This document shows positions 1-9,516 of a stretch of DNA of 64,000 nucleotides, in pieces (the stretch's first letter is position 1; each line of letters begins with the position of its first letter). Source of the stretch: Sphingobacteriales bacterium. GTDB taxonomy: Bacteria > Bacteroidota > Bacteroidia > Chitinophagales > UBA2359. The position numbers were made by a program, and so were the translations under genes. Where the stretch lies: assembly GCA_016700115.1 (NCBI GenBank), contig CP064999.1, forward strand, positions 62,001 to 126,000, read 5' to 3'. The notes under the pieces are model-generated. The model was not told where the DNA came from and searched no databases. It saw only the letters and a list, made by a program, of their open reading frames with translations.

Positions 1-6
1 AAAAAA

Positions 7-180
7 TCAGCACAAAACCCAAAGCCCCCCATCTGTCAACAAACACCCTTCTATGGCTTCGTATAAATTCTGCAAAAGTTCATCGTAAGTATCTCCTTGC
101 GTCATGCAACCGGGTATGGCAGGAACCTCCGCCCAAAAACCGCCTTCTTCGGCCTCGTGAACCACTACTTTTATTTTCAT
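7..180 (-). CDS. HicB-like antitoxin, short
   Basis: Reading the minus strand from an ATG at 180 to a TGA at 7-9 gives a 57-residue protein that begins MKIKVVVHEAEEGGFWAEVP and continues with an IPGC motif and a GDTYDELLQNLYEAIEGC stretch. This is the compact beta-alpha fold signature of the HicB-like antitoxin family, whose members usually bind and neutralise a HicA mRNA interferase. Family members normally run 10 or more residues past the EAIEGC helix. Here the frame ends soon after a run of six Gs, so the C-terminus may be frameshifted. No HicA gene is visible upstream; a partner could lie beyond the left edge. No DNA-binding tail is present. Confidence 0.72.
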   Translation of the reverse strand: MKIKVVVHEAEEGGFWAEVPAIPGCMTQGDTYDELLQNLYEAIEGCLLTDGGLWVLC

Positions 181-187
181 TCCGAGA

Positions 188-202
188 TAAAATTTGATTT
201 TA
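188..202. promoter_or_regulatory. Inverted repeat upstream of the HicB-like gene
   Basis: A perfect 6-3-6 inverted repeat, TAAAAT TTG ATTTTA, lies 8 bp upstream of the HicB-like start codon. Toxin-antitoxin operons are commonly autoregulated through palindromes in this position, so it could be an operator. It is AT-rich and short, so chance is a real alternative. Confidence 0.3.
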
Positions 203-557
203 TGTACTTTCCACTATTAACGTTATGTCGGTTTGTAGCAAACACGGCAAATTTAGTCATTTATGCCCGATTCTCCGTTTTTTTATTCCAAAAAACAATA
301 AATCTGTTCTTGCCTGCCGCGTTTCTATACCATGCCCGGATTTGTTGTTAATGTTATTCATCTGACTGCAATATGCGTAAAATCATACGGCCGCTGATTC
401 CTGTTCAAAAAAGGGTCAAAATTTGGAACAAGTTTTGTGGAGGTGCAACATTATATCTTATCAGTTCTTACATTTGTGGTGTTTTTGCTGATCTCTCCCT
501 TCTATAACATTAATTGCACCAAAAACCGGCACCTCTGCACGATCAAAAACGGCATAC
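203..557. other. Intergenic region before the M43 protease
   Basis: This 355-bp stretch between the divergent HicB-like and metalloprotease genes holds no convincing gene. A plus-strand TACATTTG at 469-476 matches the Bacteroidota -7 consensus TAnnTTTG and could drive the protease gene about 80 bp downstream. No good -33 partner was seen. Confidence 0.35.
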
Positions 558-3500
558 ATGAAATTTCCGTTGTTTTTTCGCAAAATAAGTTACTCTTGTT
601 TTGTTTTACTGTTTACTCTGTTCTCTTATTCTTTACATGCACAAACTGTACCCTGTGCAAACGATTTAATGCAAAGCCAATGGCTTGCAACCGATGCCGG
701 ATATGCTGCCCGTTTTGCCGAACAAAATGAAATCATTGCCAATGCCACACAGAAACTTTGGGACAAACGCGCGGCAGGAGAGTTAAATAAGTCAGGTACC
801 GGCACAAAAGTTTATACCATACCGGTTGTGGTTCATATTATACATCACCCTGACAGCAGTGTTGGCAAAATTACCAATATACCCGATTCTCAGGTGTATG
901 CTGCTATAAATTATTTAAATGAGAGTTTTAGCAATACAGGGGTTTATGACCCGGCAACCGGTGAAGATATAGACATTGAGTTTTGCCTGGCCACCACTAA
1001 TCCTTTTGGTAATACAACGACCGGAATCACCCGTTACGGGTCGGTTGCTTTCACCTATCTCGATTTTCCGGTGAACGACAGCATCATGAAATTTACCACC
1101 GGTTGGAACCGCTACAACTATTGCAATATATGGTTGCCACATACTATCGCTGATGTGCAGAACAATGTATATTCCTATGCAGGATATGCTCCTCCTGCCG
1201 GTTGGCATGGAACCAACCGCGATGGTGTAGTCATGCGGCAGGACTATTTCGGTACCGGTTCTGACAATTCAAAAGTATTAATTCACGAAATAGGACATTA
1301 TCTCAACCTGTTTCATACGTTCAATATGGGTTGTACCAACTTCGATTGTCGCTATCAGGGTGACTTTGTATGCGATACTCCTCCGGATGCACTGTCGAAC
1401 GGTTCATTTTGTAATGCCATTAACAGTTGTACGACCGACCCACATGATGTTAACAGTCGCAACCCGTTTCGTCCGGTTAATATGGGCGGAATAGGCGACC
1501 AAAACGATATGATAGAAAACTATATGGACTATGGCAACCGGTATTGTCAAACTGTTTTTACTCTGGGGCAAAAAGACCGGATGCGAATTTCCCTTACTGC
1601 AATCCGCGGAACCTTATTGGAATCTAATGGTTGCAACACTAATTTCACCAAGGATGTTGGAATTACTGCTATTGTAACCCCTGATAAATTTACCTGCAAC
1701 GGACAGGCTACAGTTACGCTTAAAAACTTCGGCAATACTGTGATCAATACCACCAAAATCAATTATCAGGTAAATGGCAACCTGTATCTGTATAATTGGT
1801 CGGGAACACTTCAGCCCGGAAAGGAAACCAATGTGTTGATTGATTCAGGATTGAGTTTGACAAATGGCACCTATACATTTACCGCCTACACCTCTTTGCC
1901 CGATATGTGGGCGGATCAAAATCCATCGAATGACAGTGCTTCCAAAACCTTTCACAAAATAGCCAATAACAGCCTGCCTTTTACCGAAAACTTTGAACTG
2001 GCTTCATCTATCAACAATAATTGGTTGATGGTAAACCCCGACAACGGCATTACCTGGCAACAAGCCACAGTTGGCGGTTGTACGGCTAACGGAACAAAAG
2101 CCATGCGGATTGACAACAGAACCTACGGCTCGCTTGGACAAAACGACTGGGTTTTTACTGCGGTTAGTTTGTTTAATTATACCACAGCAACCATCAGTTT
2201 TGATGTATCTTATGCCATGTATAATACCAACCCCAGCGACCAACTGCGGTTGGTGGTTTCCAACGATTGCGGGCAGAGTTTCAAAACCCTTTATTTTAAA
2301 CAAGGGCAACAATTAGCCACTGTTTCTCCCGTTTCTTCCTCCTGGACACCCTCAAATTGCAGTCATTGGCAGTCTGAGAGCATAAATCTCTCCGATTATG
2401 CCGGTGATGACCTCATCATCGGGTTTACCAATAAATGCCTCAATGGCAATCGTCTTTATGTGGACAATGTCAATATTTCCGGAACCGAAGAAATTTTATG
2501 CTTCCCACCTTCCGGCCTTACAGCAAGCGGCGTAAGTTACAACACCGTCAATCTAAACTGGACAAGTACCCAAACCGGAGCCCTGTTTAACATCAAATAC
2601 CGGCCCGTTGGCAGCGAAACATGGAGTAATGAAATCTATTTTTATAGCGGCACTTCAATCGCATTGCAACAACTGACTGTAGGAACAACTTATGAAGTTT
2701 TTCTCCAGAACGCTTGTTCTAACGGGTATAACAGTACTTTTATCACAACCACATTTACTACAACCTATACATCCTGTCCGCCTCCGGTTGAACTGACAGT
2801 AGATCAAATTGAAAAATACAGCGCCGTTATCAAATGGGACGGAGGCGATAACGCCTCCGCTTTTCTTGTTTATTATGCTCCGACTTCGAGTCCCACAGCA
2901 GAAACCATGCTGATTACCTATGAAGATGAAATCAACCTGACTGAATTGCTGCTCAGTGTTACTTATACAGTTCGGGTAAAAACGGTTTGCATTGGTGGAA
3001 GTACAAGCCCCATTTTTAGTCCTTCGGTTCAGTTTACAACAGCCGCAAGCTGTATGCCCCCCAACGGGCTGGTAGTTGCAGATGCCACTGCTGCCTGTGC
3101 CAAGATAAATTGGGAACTTGAAGATGATGCAGTATCTTATCGGGTAGAACACCGTCCTTATGGTGCTACTTCCTGGGGAAGCGGCACCTTTGTCAGTAGT
3201 CTGTTCTATAATATTCCGGCTCTTAACCCCGCAGCTTTCTACGAAATACGCGTAAGAAGTACCTGTGCGGGAGGAATCAACAGCGATTACAGTTATACCG
3301 TTCTGATGGAAACTGCGCCGGCCTGTAACACCCCTTCTGGGCTGACCGTTGTTGGTGAAACCGATTCGAGTGCTATTTTAGTTTGGGGCGCACAGGCAGA
3401 ATCCGAAAAATACAATGTGCGCTACCGGATTGTGGGCAGCAGTAGTTGGACAAACTTTGTTCATTCAGGTATCTATTTTACCCTTAACGGTTTAGTTCCC

Positions 3501-4337
3501 TGTACCAATTACGAGTTTCAGGTTCAATCTTCCTGTGGAGGTTTTTCCCCAACTTGTACCGATGTATCTGGATTTAGCCCGTCCTACTTTTTTTCCACTT
3601 TTTGTACCGGATATTGTACATCTTCGGGAATGAGCACCGGAAATTTATGGATTGATGCTGTATCGTTCGATGACTTTTACCATGAAAGCGGAAACAATAG
3701 CGGTTATTATCCCTATAGCCTGGGATCAATAGTTCTGGGTCAAGAACAAAAAGTACCTGTTTCTTTGACCGAAGGAACCCCCCGAAAACTTACAGACACC
3801 CATTGGAAAGTATGGATTGACTATGATCAGAACTTGGCGTTTGATGCCGGAGAGTTGGTCTTTAGTGCGGTCAATCCGGCATTATCTTCTATTTTTTCTT
3901 CCACCCCTTTGACAACAACCGGTTATGTCAATATACCGGAAACAGCACCTTTAGGTTTTACCCGAATGCGTGTTTCGTTAAGTACAGATGGAAATGTGTT
4001 GCCCTGTGATGTTTTTGATTTGGGGGAAGTCGAGGACTATATTATAGAAATTGTGCCGGGTGGCGGGAAATCAGAAATTTTAGTTCCGCAGATTGTTCTA
4101 TTCCCCAATCCAGCCTCAGAATCCATTCAACTCAATGTGTTTTTACCGGATAGTCAAATACCTGCCGACATCAGGATTTTCAATATCATGGGTCAAGAGG
4201 TTCTGCCTTCTGTTCCGGTAGTTAACAACCAAACTATAACAATGCCGGTAAATGATCTCACGCCGGGCGTTTATTATTGCGCATTAGTTCAAAACAATCA
4301 ATCCATTGCCGTTCATAAATTAGTTGTTGTGCGATAA
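558..4337 (+). CDS. Secreted M43-family metalloprotease with FN3 repeats and T9SS sorting domain
   Basis: A 1259-residue exported zinc protease of the pappalysin/cytophagalysin (M43) type. Residues 1-28 form a signal peptide ending LHAQ. The zinc site is HEIGHYLNLFH (His243, Glu244, His247, His253), an HExxHxxxxxH motif with Asn where many relatives have Gly. It is followed by a Met-turn segment, ENYMDYGNRYC. After the catalytic domain come a CARDB-like region (~366-470), a choice-of-anchor/MAM-like beta domain (~475-650), four fibronectin type III-like repeats starting near 655, 740, 831 and 923, each opening with a Cys-Pro-Pro type motif, a GEVED domain ending GEVEDYIIEIV (~1020-1170), and a C-terminal T9SS type A sorting domain from LFPNPASESI onward. 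It is likely secreted by T9SS and surface-attached or released. The substrate is unknown. The gene is monocistronic and convergent with the next gene. Confidence 0.9.
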   Translation: MKFPLFFRKISYSCFVLLFTLFSYSLHAQTVPCANDLMQSQWLATDAGYAARFAEQNEIIANATQKLWDKRAAGELNKSGTGTKVYTIPVVVHIIHHPDSSVGKITNIPDSQVYAAINYLNESFSNTGVYDPATGEDIDIEFCLATTNPFGNTTTGITRYGSVAFTYLDFPVNDSIMKFTTGWNRYNYCNIWLPHTIADVQNNVYSYAGYAPPAGWHGTNRDGVVMRQDYFGTGSDNSKVLIHEIGHYLNLFHTFNMGCTNFDCRYQGDFVCDTPPDALSNGSFCNAINSCTTDPHDVNSRNPFRPVNMGGIGDQNDMIENYMDYGNRYCQTVFTLGQKDRMRISLTAIRGTLLESNGCNTNFTKDVGITAIVTPDKFTCNGQATVTLKNFGNTVINTTKINYQVNGNLYLYNWSGTLQPGKETNVLIDSGLSLTNGTYTFTAYTSLPDMWADQNPSNDSASKTFHKIANNSLPFTENFELASSINNNWLMVNPDNGITWQQATVGGCTANGTKAMRIDNRTYGSLGQNDWVFTAVSLFNYTTATISFDVSYAMYNTNPSDQLRLVVSNDCGQSFKTLYFKQGQQLATVSPVSSSWTPSNCSHWQSESINLSDYAGDDLIIGFTNKCLNGNRLYVDNVNISGTEEILCFPPSGLTASGVSYNTVNLNWTSTQTGALFNIKYRPVGSETWSNEIYFYSGTSIALQQLTVGTTYEVFLQNACSNGYNSTFITTTFTTTYTSCPPPVELTVDQIEKYSAVIKWDGGDNASAFLVYYAPTSSPTAETMLITYEDEINLTELLLSVTYTVRVKTVCIGGSTSPIFSPSVQFTTAASCMPPNGLVVADATAACAKINWELEDDAVSYRVEHRPYGATSWGSGTFVSSLFYNIPALNPAAFYEIRVRSTCAGGINSDYSYTVLMETAPACNTPSGLTVVGETDSSAILVWGAQAESEKYNVRYRIVGSSSWTNFVHSGIYFTLNGLVPCTNYEFQVQSSCGGFSPTCTDVSGFSPSYFFSTFCTGYCTSSGMSTGNLWIDAVSFDDFYHESGNNSGYYPYSLGSIVLGQEQKVPVSLTEGTPRKLTDTHWKVWIDYDQNLAFDAGELVFSAVNPALSSIFSSTPLTTTGYVNIPETAPLGFTRMRVSLSTDGNVLPCDVFDLGEVEDYIIEIVPGGGKSEILVPQIVLFPNPASESIQLNVFLPDSQIPADIRIFNIMGQEVLPSVPVVNNQTITMPVNDLTPGVYYCALVQNNQSIAVHKLVVVR

Positions 4338-4390
4338 AGTTGATTCCTGCTGCCAATTACTTTCCGGAAATCAGACCTTTCCTGTATAGA

Positions 4391-5413
4391 CTAAATATGA
4401 GACAAAACCAATGGCAACTGCCTTGGAGTGATACCCTGAACGTGATTGACGATATGCCGGATATGTTCGGGCGTAGTGCCGCAACAACCCCCTACAATAT
4501 TCACCAATCCGCTTTTGGCAAACTCTTCAATAATCTCGCACATTTCCTGAGGAGTTTGGTCGTAGGTACCAAAGGCATTTGGCAACCCTGCATTAGGATA
4601 ACAACTGATATAGCAGGACGCAATTCGTGCCAATTCTGCCAGATAAGGACGCATTTCAGTAGCCCCCAAAGCACAGTTTAGCCCTATGCTCAATAAAGGA
4701 ACGTGACTGACCGAATTGTAAAATGCTTCGGTAGTTTGTCCGCTAAGAGTTCGGCCGCTTTGGTCGGTAATGGTAAAAGAAACCATGATGGGCAATTCTT
4801 GCCCGGTGTGTTCAAACAAATCTAAAATGGCATACAACGCTGCCTTGCAGTTGAGGGTGTCAAAAACGGTTTCGACTAAAAGGGCATCTGCTCCACCGTC
4901 TAACAATCCTTTGGCCTGTACATAATAAGCCTCTTTCAGTTGGTCAAATGTTATGGCACGAAAAGCCGGACGGTTTACATCGGGAGAAATCGAGGAGGTT
5001 TGGTTGGTGGGACCGATAGCTCCTGCTACAAAACGGGGCTTATCCGGAAATAGCCGGGTAAATTCGTCTGCAGCATGACGGGCAATACGGGCGGCTTCTA
5101 CATTCAGTTCATACGCCAGTTCTGACAGCCCGTAATCGGCTTGTGAAATTGAAGTGCTGTTAAAAGTATTGGTTTCGATAATGTCGGCTCCTGCTGACAA
5201 ATAAGCGCGGTGAATGTCGCCGATGATATCCGGCCTTGTCAGGCACAATAAATCATTGTTGCCTTTAAGGTCTTTTGGGTGCAAGGCAAAACGGGTTCCC
5301 CTGAAATCGGACTCAGTAAGCTGATAGTGTTGTATCATTGTGCCCATAGCACCATCAATCACTAAAATGCGTTCCTGTAATGCCTCCCTGAGACTGTTGT
5401 TTTTTGTCGTCAT
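4391..5413 (-). CDS. Homocysteine S-methyltransferase domain protein (split MetH, N-terminal module)
   Basis: This 340-residue protein is the homocysteine-binding barrel of cobalamin-dependent methionine synthase standing alone. It opens with ILVIDGAMGTMIQ, contains GADIIETNTFNST, and carries the zinc-ligand cysteines in GLNCALG (about residue 245) and GGCCGT (308-313). Full-length MetH is about 1200 residues. Many Bacteroidota split it into this module and a separate folate/cobalamin protein. The second half is not adjacent: the M43 protease lies downstream and gldB is divergent upstream. It probably transfers a methyl group to homocysteine together with a partner encoded elsewhere, though a stand-alone betaine- or S-methylmethionine-type activity cannot be excluded. 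Confidence 0.88.
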   Translation of the reverse strand: MTTKNNSLREALQERILVIDGAMGTMIQHYQLTESDFRGTRFALHPKDLKGNNDLLCLTRPDIIGDIHRAYLSAGADIIETNTFNSTSISQADYGLSELAYELNVEAARIARHAADEFTRLFPDKPRFVAGAIGPTNQTSSISPDVNRPAFRAITFDQLKEAYYVQAKGLLDGGADALLVETVFDTLNCKAALYAILDLFEHTGQELPIMVSFTITDQSGRTLSGQTTEAFYNSVSHVPLLSIGLNCALGATEMRPYLAELARIASCYISCYPNAGLPNAFGTYDQTPQEMCEIIEEFAKSGLVNIVGGCCGTTPEHIRHIVNHVQGITPRQLPLVLSHI

Positions 5414-5581
5414 ACTAAAAAATAATGTTTAAATTGTTGCCTTAATAATAACAAATCTGCCCGAAACGTTCTACATCCTTCTATCCGGTTAATGCTTGAT
5501 AAAAAACGTTTACCAACAAAAATATAACCCTAAAACAAAAGTTTTATCATCTTCGTTTAGTCAATCAAAAAGTTATATCGT

Positions 5582-6619
5582 ATGCAAAAATCAGTTTGGT
5601 TTGGAATAATCCTGTCAGGCTTAATTTATATGACCGTTCAGTCGGGCTGTCAAACTTCAGAAAAAAGCAAACCGGATATCCGGCATATAGATTTGAGCTT
5701 GAACATTCAGCGTTTTGAAACAGACTTATTCTCTTGCGACACAACGGACTATCAACCCTGTTTTGCAAATTTAGAACAAAAATATCCCCACTTTTACCCG
5801 CTTTATATCAACAATTTGCTGGCTATTCGCAGCCCTCGTGACACAGGCAGATTGTATGAATCGAAACTGAGAGATTTTATAGCCAACAGCAACCTCAGGG
5901 CATTGTTCGATACAGTTATGCTAAAATATCCCGATTTAGACGGAATGAAAAACGATTTTACCACCGCCTTTAAATACTATAAATACTATTTCCCGGAAAA
6001 ACCTGTTCCTGTAATTATCACTCATATTTCGGAATTTGGCCCTGCTGCTGCCACATTCGACAGTACCACCTTGGCCATAAGTTTAGACATGTTTCTGGGA
6101 AAAGATTTTGTTTATTATGCTTCTATCGGTCTGCCTAAATTCATGACCTATCGCCTACGTCCTGAATACATTGTCCCTAACGCTATGAAAGCATGGTCTA
6201 AAGCGATCTTTGAACCTAAAACAACAGAGGTCAAACTCATTGACCGGATGGTGGAAGAGGGAAAAACCCTCTACTTTTTAGACCTGACACTGCCTGATAT
6301 TCCCGATTCACTCAAAATCGGATACTCTGCCAATAGTTTGCAATGGTGTATAGATAACGAAAAAGAAATGTGGTCTTATTTTATTGAAAAAGACTTATTG
6401 TACAGCACCAAATCTATGGAATACCTGAAGTATATCAACGAGGCCCCAAATACTGCCGGAATGCCTCCCGAAGCTCCCGGCCAAACCGGAATTTGGTTGG
6501 GTTGGCAGATTGTACGCAAGTTTATGCAGCAAAACCCCGATGTCGAACCGGAAGAACTGATGCTTTTAACCGACGGGCAGGAACTCCTGAAACGTTCTAA
6601 ATATAAACCGGGGAGATAG
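5582..6619 (+). CDS. gldB: Gliding motility lipoprotein GldB
   Basis: A 345-residue protein matching GldB in length and in landmark segments: a Cys-containing N-terminus, the FETDLFSCDT stretch, FGPAAATFDSTTLAISLDMF, and a conserved C-terminal QTGIWLGWQIVRKFM region. GldB is an essential lipoprotein of the Flavobacterium gliding machinery and is found across T9SS-bearing Bacteroidota. The N-terminus is hydrophobic and Cys23 in VQSGC could be the lipidation site, although the residue at -3 is unusual for a lipobox. It is divergent from the metH-type gene. No gldC follows it here, unlike in Flavobacterium. Confidence 0.83.
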   Translation: MQKSVWFGIILSGLIYMTVQSGCQTSEKSKPDIRHIDLSLNIQRFETDLFSCDTTDYQPCFANLEQKYPHFYPLYINNLLAIRSPRDTGRLYESKLRDFIANSNLRALFDTVMLKYPDLDGMKNDFTTAFKYYKYYFPEKPVPVIITHISEFGPAAATFDSTTLAISLDMFLGKDFVYYASIGLPKFMTYRLRPEYIVPNAMKAWSKAIFEPKTTEVKLIDRMVEEGKTLYFLDLTLPDIPDSLKIGYSANSLQWCIDNEKEMWSYFIEKDLLYSTKSMEYLKYINEAPNTAGMPPEAPGQTGIWLGWQIVRKFMQQNPDVEPEELMLLTDGQELLKRSKYKPGR

Positions 6620-6696
6620 AATGAGTCGCTTGTTTTAAGGATAACCGGATTCTTTCAGTCTGGAATTTAAACAGGCTGCCTCTTTTAGACAACCTC

Positions 6697-6734
6697 TTTT
6701 TAAGTTGTTTGTGTCCCCACAAACAACTTAAAAA
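6697..6734. repeat. Perfect 17-bp inverted repeat, non-terminator hairpin
   Basis: The arms TTTTTAAGTTGTTTGTG (6697-6713) and its exact reverse complement (6718-6734) are separated by a 4-nt TCCC loop. The T-run is on the 5' arm and the A-run on the 3' arm, and no U-tract follows on either strand, so it does not have the form of an intrinsic terminator. It lies 78 bp after gldB and 82 bp before the carboxylase start. It could be an mRNA-stabilising or processing hairpin, a regulatory site, or a remnant of mobile DNA. Confidence 0.75.
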
Positions 6735-6815
6735 ACTGAAGGAGTTTGTTTGAGTGTTCTCGTTTTTTATGAAAATAATACTGCTTATACTATTTTTGGG
6801 GCAATAAAAAACGAC

Positions 6816-8789
6816 ATGAATCTAATCCGGAAAATACTGATTGCCAACAGAGGCGAGATTGCCCTTAGAATTATGAGAACCTGTTCCCAAATGGGAATTG
6901 CTACTGTAGCTATCTATTCTGATGCAGATGATGAGGCTATGTTTGTCAGGCAGGCAGATGAAGCTGTATGTATTGGAGGGAAACAAGCCTCGGAGTCATA
7001 TTTAGACCAACATAAAATCATAGAAGCTGCACGTTTAACTCAAGCCGATGCCATTCATCCGGGCTATGGTTTTCTTTCAGAAAATGCCGGTTTTGCCCAA
7101 CGTTGTGCCGACGAAGGGTTTATTTTTATCGGACCAAACCCAAAAGCAATCTCAGCTATGGGATCTAAAATCGGGGCAAAAACCATCATGCAACAGCGAG
7201 GAGTTCCGACCATTCCGGGCTATAATGGCGAAGACCAATCAGTTCAAAACTTATGCGAACAAGCACTACGGATTGGATTTCCCCTGTTGTTGAAAGCCTC
7301 GGCAGGCGGAGGAGGAAAAGGCATGAGAATAGTCCGCAACCCCGAAGACCTGAAAAATTACATCGCAGCGGCAAAGCGAGAAGCCCTCGCAGCTTTTGGG
7401 GACGATACCCTGCTCATCGAAAAATACTTCGATTCGGCAAGGCATATCGAGTTTCAGATTTTTGGTGATAAACATGGAAACGCCATCCACTGTTTTGAAA
7501 GAGAATGTTCCATCCAACGACGTTATCAAAAAATTATTGAAGAATCGCCCTCCCCTGCGCTTACTCCTCATTTACGGCAAGAAATGGGAAACGCCGCAGT
7601 TACCGCAGCAAAAGCCATCGGCTATGATAATGCCGGAACTGTGGAGTTTATTTTAACTCCCGAAAACCGGTTTTACTTTCTCGAAGTCAATACCCGGCTT
7701 CAGGTAGAACATCCCGTTACCGAATTAGTAACCGGATTAGATTTGGTTCAAATGCAAATCGAAGTAGCACAAGGTTTTCACTTGCCAATTTCACAAGAAG
7801 AACTGAAACAAACCGGTCATGCAATTGAATGTCGGCTGTATGCCGAAGATGCGTCCAACAATTTCTTGCCCACTACCGGAACCATTCATCTTTGGCTAAC
7901 CGGAAAAACCGGAGGTATGAGATATGATACAGGGGTCGAAACCAATTCGGTCATAGATATTTATTACGACCCCATGATAGCAAAGGTTATTGCTTATGCG
8001 CCAAACCGTTATGATTGCATCAGAAAAATGTGCCGTGCCCTTCAGGAATTAGCTGTACTGGGACTGACCACCAATAAGGACTTTCTCATCCAAATTCTGC
8101 AAAATCAACAATTTATAAACGGTCATTTTGACACCCATTTTTTGGGTAAATCTTTTACCTATCAACCCCAGCATTTTACCGACTATAAAATCAATTGTTT
8201 TGCCATAGCTGCTTTGTTATTTCAATGGCAATCCCGCCGTGGGGTGCAGCAAGTTCTTCAGCATATTCCATCGGGTTGGAGAAACAACTACTACCAACCT
8301 CAAACCGAAGTATTTAATTGGGGAAGTACGGAAATCGAACTTGATTACAGCGTGTCCGAAAGTCTGCAATTTGAAATAACCATTGCCGGTTCCCGCTTTG
8401 AAGTAAAATTGCTCGAACTAAACTTTCCTTATCTGACCTGTCTCATTAACCGGCATAACCTCCGGTTTACCCTTGCAGAAACCCCTCAAAATATTTACCT
8501 CCATCAAACAGATTGGGGCAGTATTGCTCTGCAAAAGGTTTCCCCTTTTCCAGAGAAACAAGTAATGCAAAACCAAGGGGCTTATATCTCGCCAATGCCC
8601 GGTGAAGTGGTAAAAGTCATGGTAAAGTCCGGAGACAAGGTTAAAGCCGGCGATACGCTGATTGTCCTAACCAGTATGAAGATGGAAAATACCATCGAAG
8701 CTTACGAAGATGGAACTGTAGAAGAAGTATATGTTGCTGAAAAAACAACAGTAGCTGCTGATTCTGTATTGTTGAAAATGAAAGAGTAG
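6816..8789 (+). CDS. Acyl-CoA carboxylase alpha subunit (biotin carboxylase-BCCP fusion)
   Basis: From the ATG at 6816 the protein has 657 residues and starts MNLIRKILIANRGEIALRIM, the usual start of this family; a TTG 66 bp upstream is in frame but less plausible. It has the biotin carboxylase N-domain, an ATP-grasp domain with the glycine-rich loop KASAGGGGKGMRIV, the catalytic segment EVNTRLQVEHPVTE, a linker domain, and a C-terminal biotinyl domain with the lysine in TSMKMEN. Such fusions form the alpha subunits of propionyl-, methylcrotonyl- or geranyl-CoA carboxylases: they carboxylate biotin with ATP and bicarbonate and pass it to a carboxyltransferase beta subunit. No beta-subunit gene is nearby, so the acyl-CoA substrate cannot be assigned. 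Confidence 0.9.
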   Translation: MNLIRKILIANRGEIALRIMRTCSQMGIATVAIYSDADDEAMFVRQADEAVCIGGKQASESYLDQHKIIEAARLTQADAIHPGYGFLSENAGFAQRCADEGFIFIGPNPKAISAMGSKIGAKTIMQQRGVPTIPGYNGEDQSVQNLCEQALRIGFPLLLKASAGGGGKGMRIVRNPEDLKNYIAAAKREALAAFGDDTLLIEKYFDSARHIEFQIFGDKHGNAIHCFERECSIQRRYQKIIEESPSPALTPHLRQEMGNAAVTAAKAIGYDNAGTVEFILTPENRFYFLEVNTRLQVEHPVTELVTGLDLVQMQIEVAQGFHLPISQEELKQTGHAIECRLYAEDASNNFLPTTGTIHLWLTGKTGGMRYDTGVETNSVIDIYYDPMIAKVIAYAPNRYDCIRKMCRALQELAVLGLTTNKDFLIQILQNQQFINGHFDTHFLGKSFTYQPQHFTDYKINCFAIAALLFQWQSRRGVQQVLQHIPSGWRNNYYQPQTEVFNWGSTEIELDYSVSESLQFEITIAGSRFEVKLLELNFPYLTCLINRHNLRFTLAETPQNIYLHQTDWGSIALQKVSPFPEKQVMQNQGAYISPMPGEVVKVMVKSGDKVKAGDTLIVLTSMKMENTIEAYEDGTVEEVYVAEKTTVAADSVLLKMKE

Positions 8790-8840
8790 AACAATAAAAA
8801 ATATTGCCGGCTGATATCATAAATACTTTCTTTCTGCCAA

Positions 8841-9392
8841 TTAGCCGGCCTCCCCAAAAATTGAATTAAACGACCCTGCATCAAAATCTTCACAGATAAT
8901 TTCCAGAGTTTGTTTGCCTCTTTTTGCAAATTCGTATCTGATTAAAGTCGCTTCCTCTTCTTCGTTTACCACGATATGCGTATCTGTCAATTCAACAACT
9001 AATCTCAATTTATTGGTTGCATTGATGCTTGTGCTAACCGCCCCTTGCTTTATCAACATCCCTGTTAAACAATCTTTATACGGCCTTTTTTCATAACGGT
9101 CTTCTACAATTACAAACCTGTTCCATCCAGGATGTTTGAGGTCTAAGTAACCCAACAAAGCACCAATATTTTTATTCATCCTGATTTCAACAAATTTATT
9201 ACCCAGACGTATAAAATGATGCTTTCCCGATTTCAACTTCCTGAATAAATAAAATTCCTTCCATCCTTCATGCCTTACATGTAAATATTCTGCTAACTCT
9301 GCTATTTCTTTTACTCTTGAATATGGTTCGATAATAGCGGTTTTATCTTTAACTTTTCCCAATGTACTTTCTACCGCAGCTATTTTGCCCAT
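8841..9392 (-). CDS. Hypothetical protein, 183 aa
   Basis: I do not recognise this family. The protein is soluble, with no signal peptide or membrane segment, rich in charged residues, and has internal similarity between LAEYLHVRHEGWKEFYLF and LGYLDLKHPGWNRFVIV. That similarity suggests two copies of a small alpha-beta unit at about residues 30-65 and 75-105. The C-terminal part (110-183) reads as beta strands with a glutamate-rich VNEEEEATLIRYE segment. It is convergent with the carboxylase and divergent from the DUF5916 gene, so the context gives no functional clue. Confidence 0.65.
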   Translation of the reverse strand: MGKIAAVESTLGKVKDKTAIIEPYSRVKEIAELAEYLHVRHEGWKEFYLFRKLKSGKHHFIRLGNKFVEIRMNKNIGALLGYLDLKHPGWNRFVIVEDRYEKRPYKDCLTGMLIKQGAVSTSINATNKLRLVVELTDTHIVVNEEEEATLIRYEFAKRGKQTLEIICEDFDAGSFNSIFGEAG

Positions 9393-9470
9393 TATAATAT
9401 TGTTTTAAAATAAGTTGCAAAATAAGTAAAAATAGCCAAAAACTGATAACTGATTTTAATTAAGTCAGGG

Positions 9471-9478
9471 TATATTTG
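9471..9478 (+). promoter_or_regulatory. -7 promoter element
   Basis: TATATTTG matches TAnnTTTG exactly and lies 38 bp upstream of the DUF5916 gene start, giving an expected leader of about 30 nt. No convincing -33 TTTG-type element was seen at the usual spacing. Confidence 0.45.
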
Positions 9479-9516
9479 CAAACTCGTGGTATTTTAGCCC
9501 GAAAGCCGGTCAATTT

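Noticed and set aside
4340..4681. Gene opposite the homocysteine methyltransferase module
   Set aside because: It lies wholly opposite a well-supported enzyme gene and has no family similarity or start context.
6750..6815. Upstream TTG start for the carboxylase
   Set aside because: It adds 22 residues unlike the family. The ATG at 6816 gives the canonical MNLIRKILIANRGE start.
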